From Betaproteobacteria bacterium (GTDB lineage: Bacteria > Pseudomonadota > Gammaproteobacteria > Burkholderiales > CANMPU01): a DNA stretch of 7,740 nucleotides. The notes below the pieces were generated by a model. It was given only the letters and a program-made list of their open reading frames with translations, searched no databases and was not told where the DNA came from. The translations under genes were made by a program, and so were the position numbers. This document shows, one piece after another, positions 7,204-7,740 of the stretch; position 1 is the stretch's first letter, and each line of letters begins with the position of its first letter. The DNA lies in contig CANMPU010000038.1 in the NCBI GenBank assembly GCA_947499755.1, positions 1-7,740 on the forward strand, read 5' to 3'.

Positions 7204-7740
7204 TGATTTCACCTGGCGCAACACTTGGACTACTAGGAGGGGGGCAGCTTGGGCGCATGTTTACTATGGCAGCCCAGAGCATGGGGTATAAAGTCGTAGT
7301 GCTCGACCCGGGTACCTATAGCCCGGCAGGATCTGTTGCCGACCGCCACATCTGTGCGGAGTATCTAGATGTATCTGCTTTAGAGCGATTAGCCACGGCG
7401 TGTGCGGCGGTCACGACAGAATTTGAGAATGTTCCGGCTCAGGCGCTAGGCTATCTTGCCAGCCATTGCATTGTGAGCCCATCGGCGCAAAGTGTTGCAA
7501 TTGCGCAGGACCGCATAAAAGAAAAAAGTTTTCTTTCCGATTGCGGAATTTCAATCGCGCCCTATGTCGTTATCCAAAACGCGAATGATTTAGAAAGCGA
7601 AGCAATTCGAAATTTGTTCCCAGGAATCTTGAAGCTTGCGAGGCTGGGTTACGATGGCAAAGGACAAGTAAGAGTGAGGGATCGCCTAGAAGCGTTAGCG
7701 GCGTTTAAAGCGATGGGCGAAAATCCGTGCGTATTCGAAC
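7203..7740 (+). CDS. purK: N5-carboxyaminoimidazole ribonucleotide synthase (PurK), 3'-truncated by the window edge
   Basis: ATP-grasp enzyme that carboxylates aminoimidazole ribonucleotide with bicarbonate and ATP to N5-CAIR, which PurE then converts. I translated the frame from the ATG at 7203; it stays open to the end of the window, giving 179 residues, about half of a normal PurK (355 in E. coli). Visible are the N-terminal glycine-rich LGLLGGGQLGRM (8-19), LDPG (34-37), the TTEFENVP segment (71-78), AQDRIKEKSFL (101-111) opening the ATP-grasp region, and LARLGYDGKGQ (145-155), the loop that covers ATP. The start overlaps the purE stop by one base (TAATG), a typical translational-coupling arrangement, and no strong ribosome binding site is present. 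Nothing in the visible half looks broken. Confidence 0.95.
   Translation, partial: MISPGATLGLLGGGQLGRMFTMAAQSMGYKVVVLDPGTYSPAGSVADRHICAEYLDVSALERLATACAAVTTEFENVPAQALGYLASHCIVSPSAQSVAIAQDRIKEKSFLSDCGISIAPYVVIQNANDLESEAIRNLFPGILKLARLGYDGKGQVRVRDRLEALAAFKAMGENPCVFE

Overview
The window holds six genes, all on the + strand and closely packed: transketolase (5' end cut off by the window), glyceraldehyde-3-phosphate dehydrogenase, one long reading frame that joins phosphoglycerate kinase to pyruvate kinase, a class I fructose-bisphosphate aldolase, PurE, and the first half of PurK (cut off at the right edge). Gaps between genes are 55, 42, 33 and 20 nt, and purE/purK overlap by one base (TAATG). 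No stretch of more than 55 nt lacks a gene. I see no RNA gene, mobile element, CRISPR array or convincing terminator. The layout looks like one transcript or a few overlapping ones.

The order tkt-gap-pgk-pyk-fba-pur is, as I recall it, the conserved central-carbon/purine cluster of Betaproteobacteria (Rhodocyclaceae, Nitrosomonadales and Burkholderiales relatives). The proteins fit a proteobacterium: the transketolase, PGK, PykA-type pyruvate kinase and PurE can be followed almost residue by residue against the E. coli proteins. Base composition looks moderate, near half G+C, which is lower than many free-living betaproteobacteria. I place the source as a betaproteobacterium with moderate confidence and cannot name a genus.

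The first four genes cover the non-oxidative pentose phosphate pathway or Calvin cycle (Tkt), the aldolase step (Fba) and the lower glycolytic steps (Gap, Pgk, Pyk). No RuBisCO or phosphoribulokinase is present to argue for autotrophy. PurE and PurK together make the carboxyaminoimidazole ribonucleotide of purine synthesis, which consumes ATP and a ribose-phosphate product of the pentose phosphate pathway.

The main point of interest is the 867-residue PGK-pyruvate kinase fusion (3017-5620). Both halves look full length and catalytically complete, the join is only about four residues, and no in-frame ATG, GTG or TTG exists from codon 318 to codon 453 that could start pyruvate kinase on its own. 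It unites the two ATP-forming, substrate-level phosphorylation steps of glycolysis, which are not consecutive in the pathway. Secondary oddities are a class I aldolase where I would expect a class II enzyme, and no purC between fba and purE.
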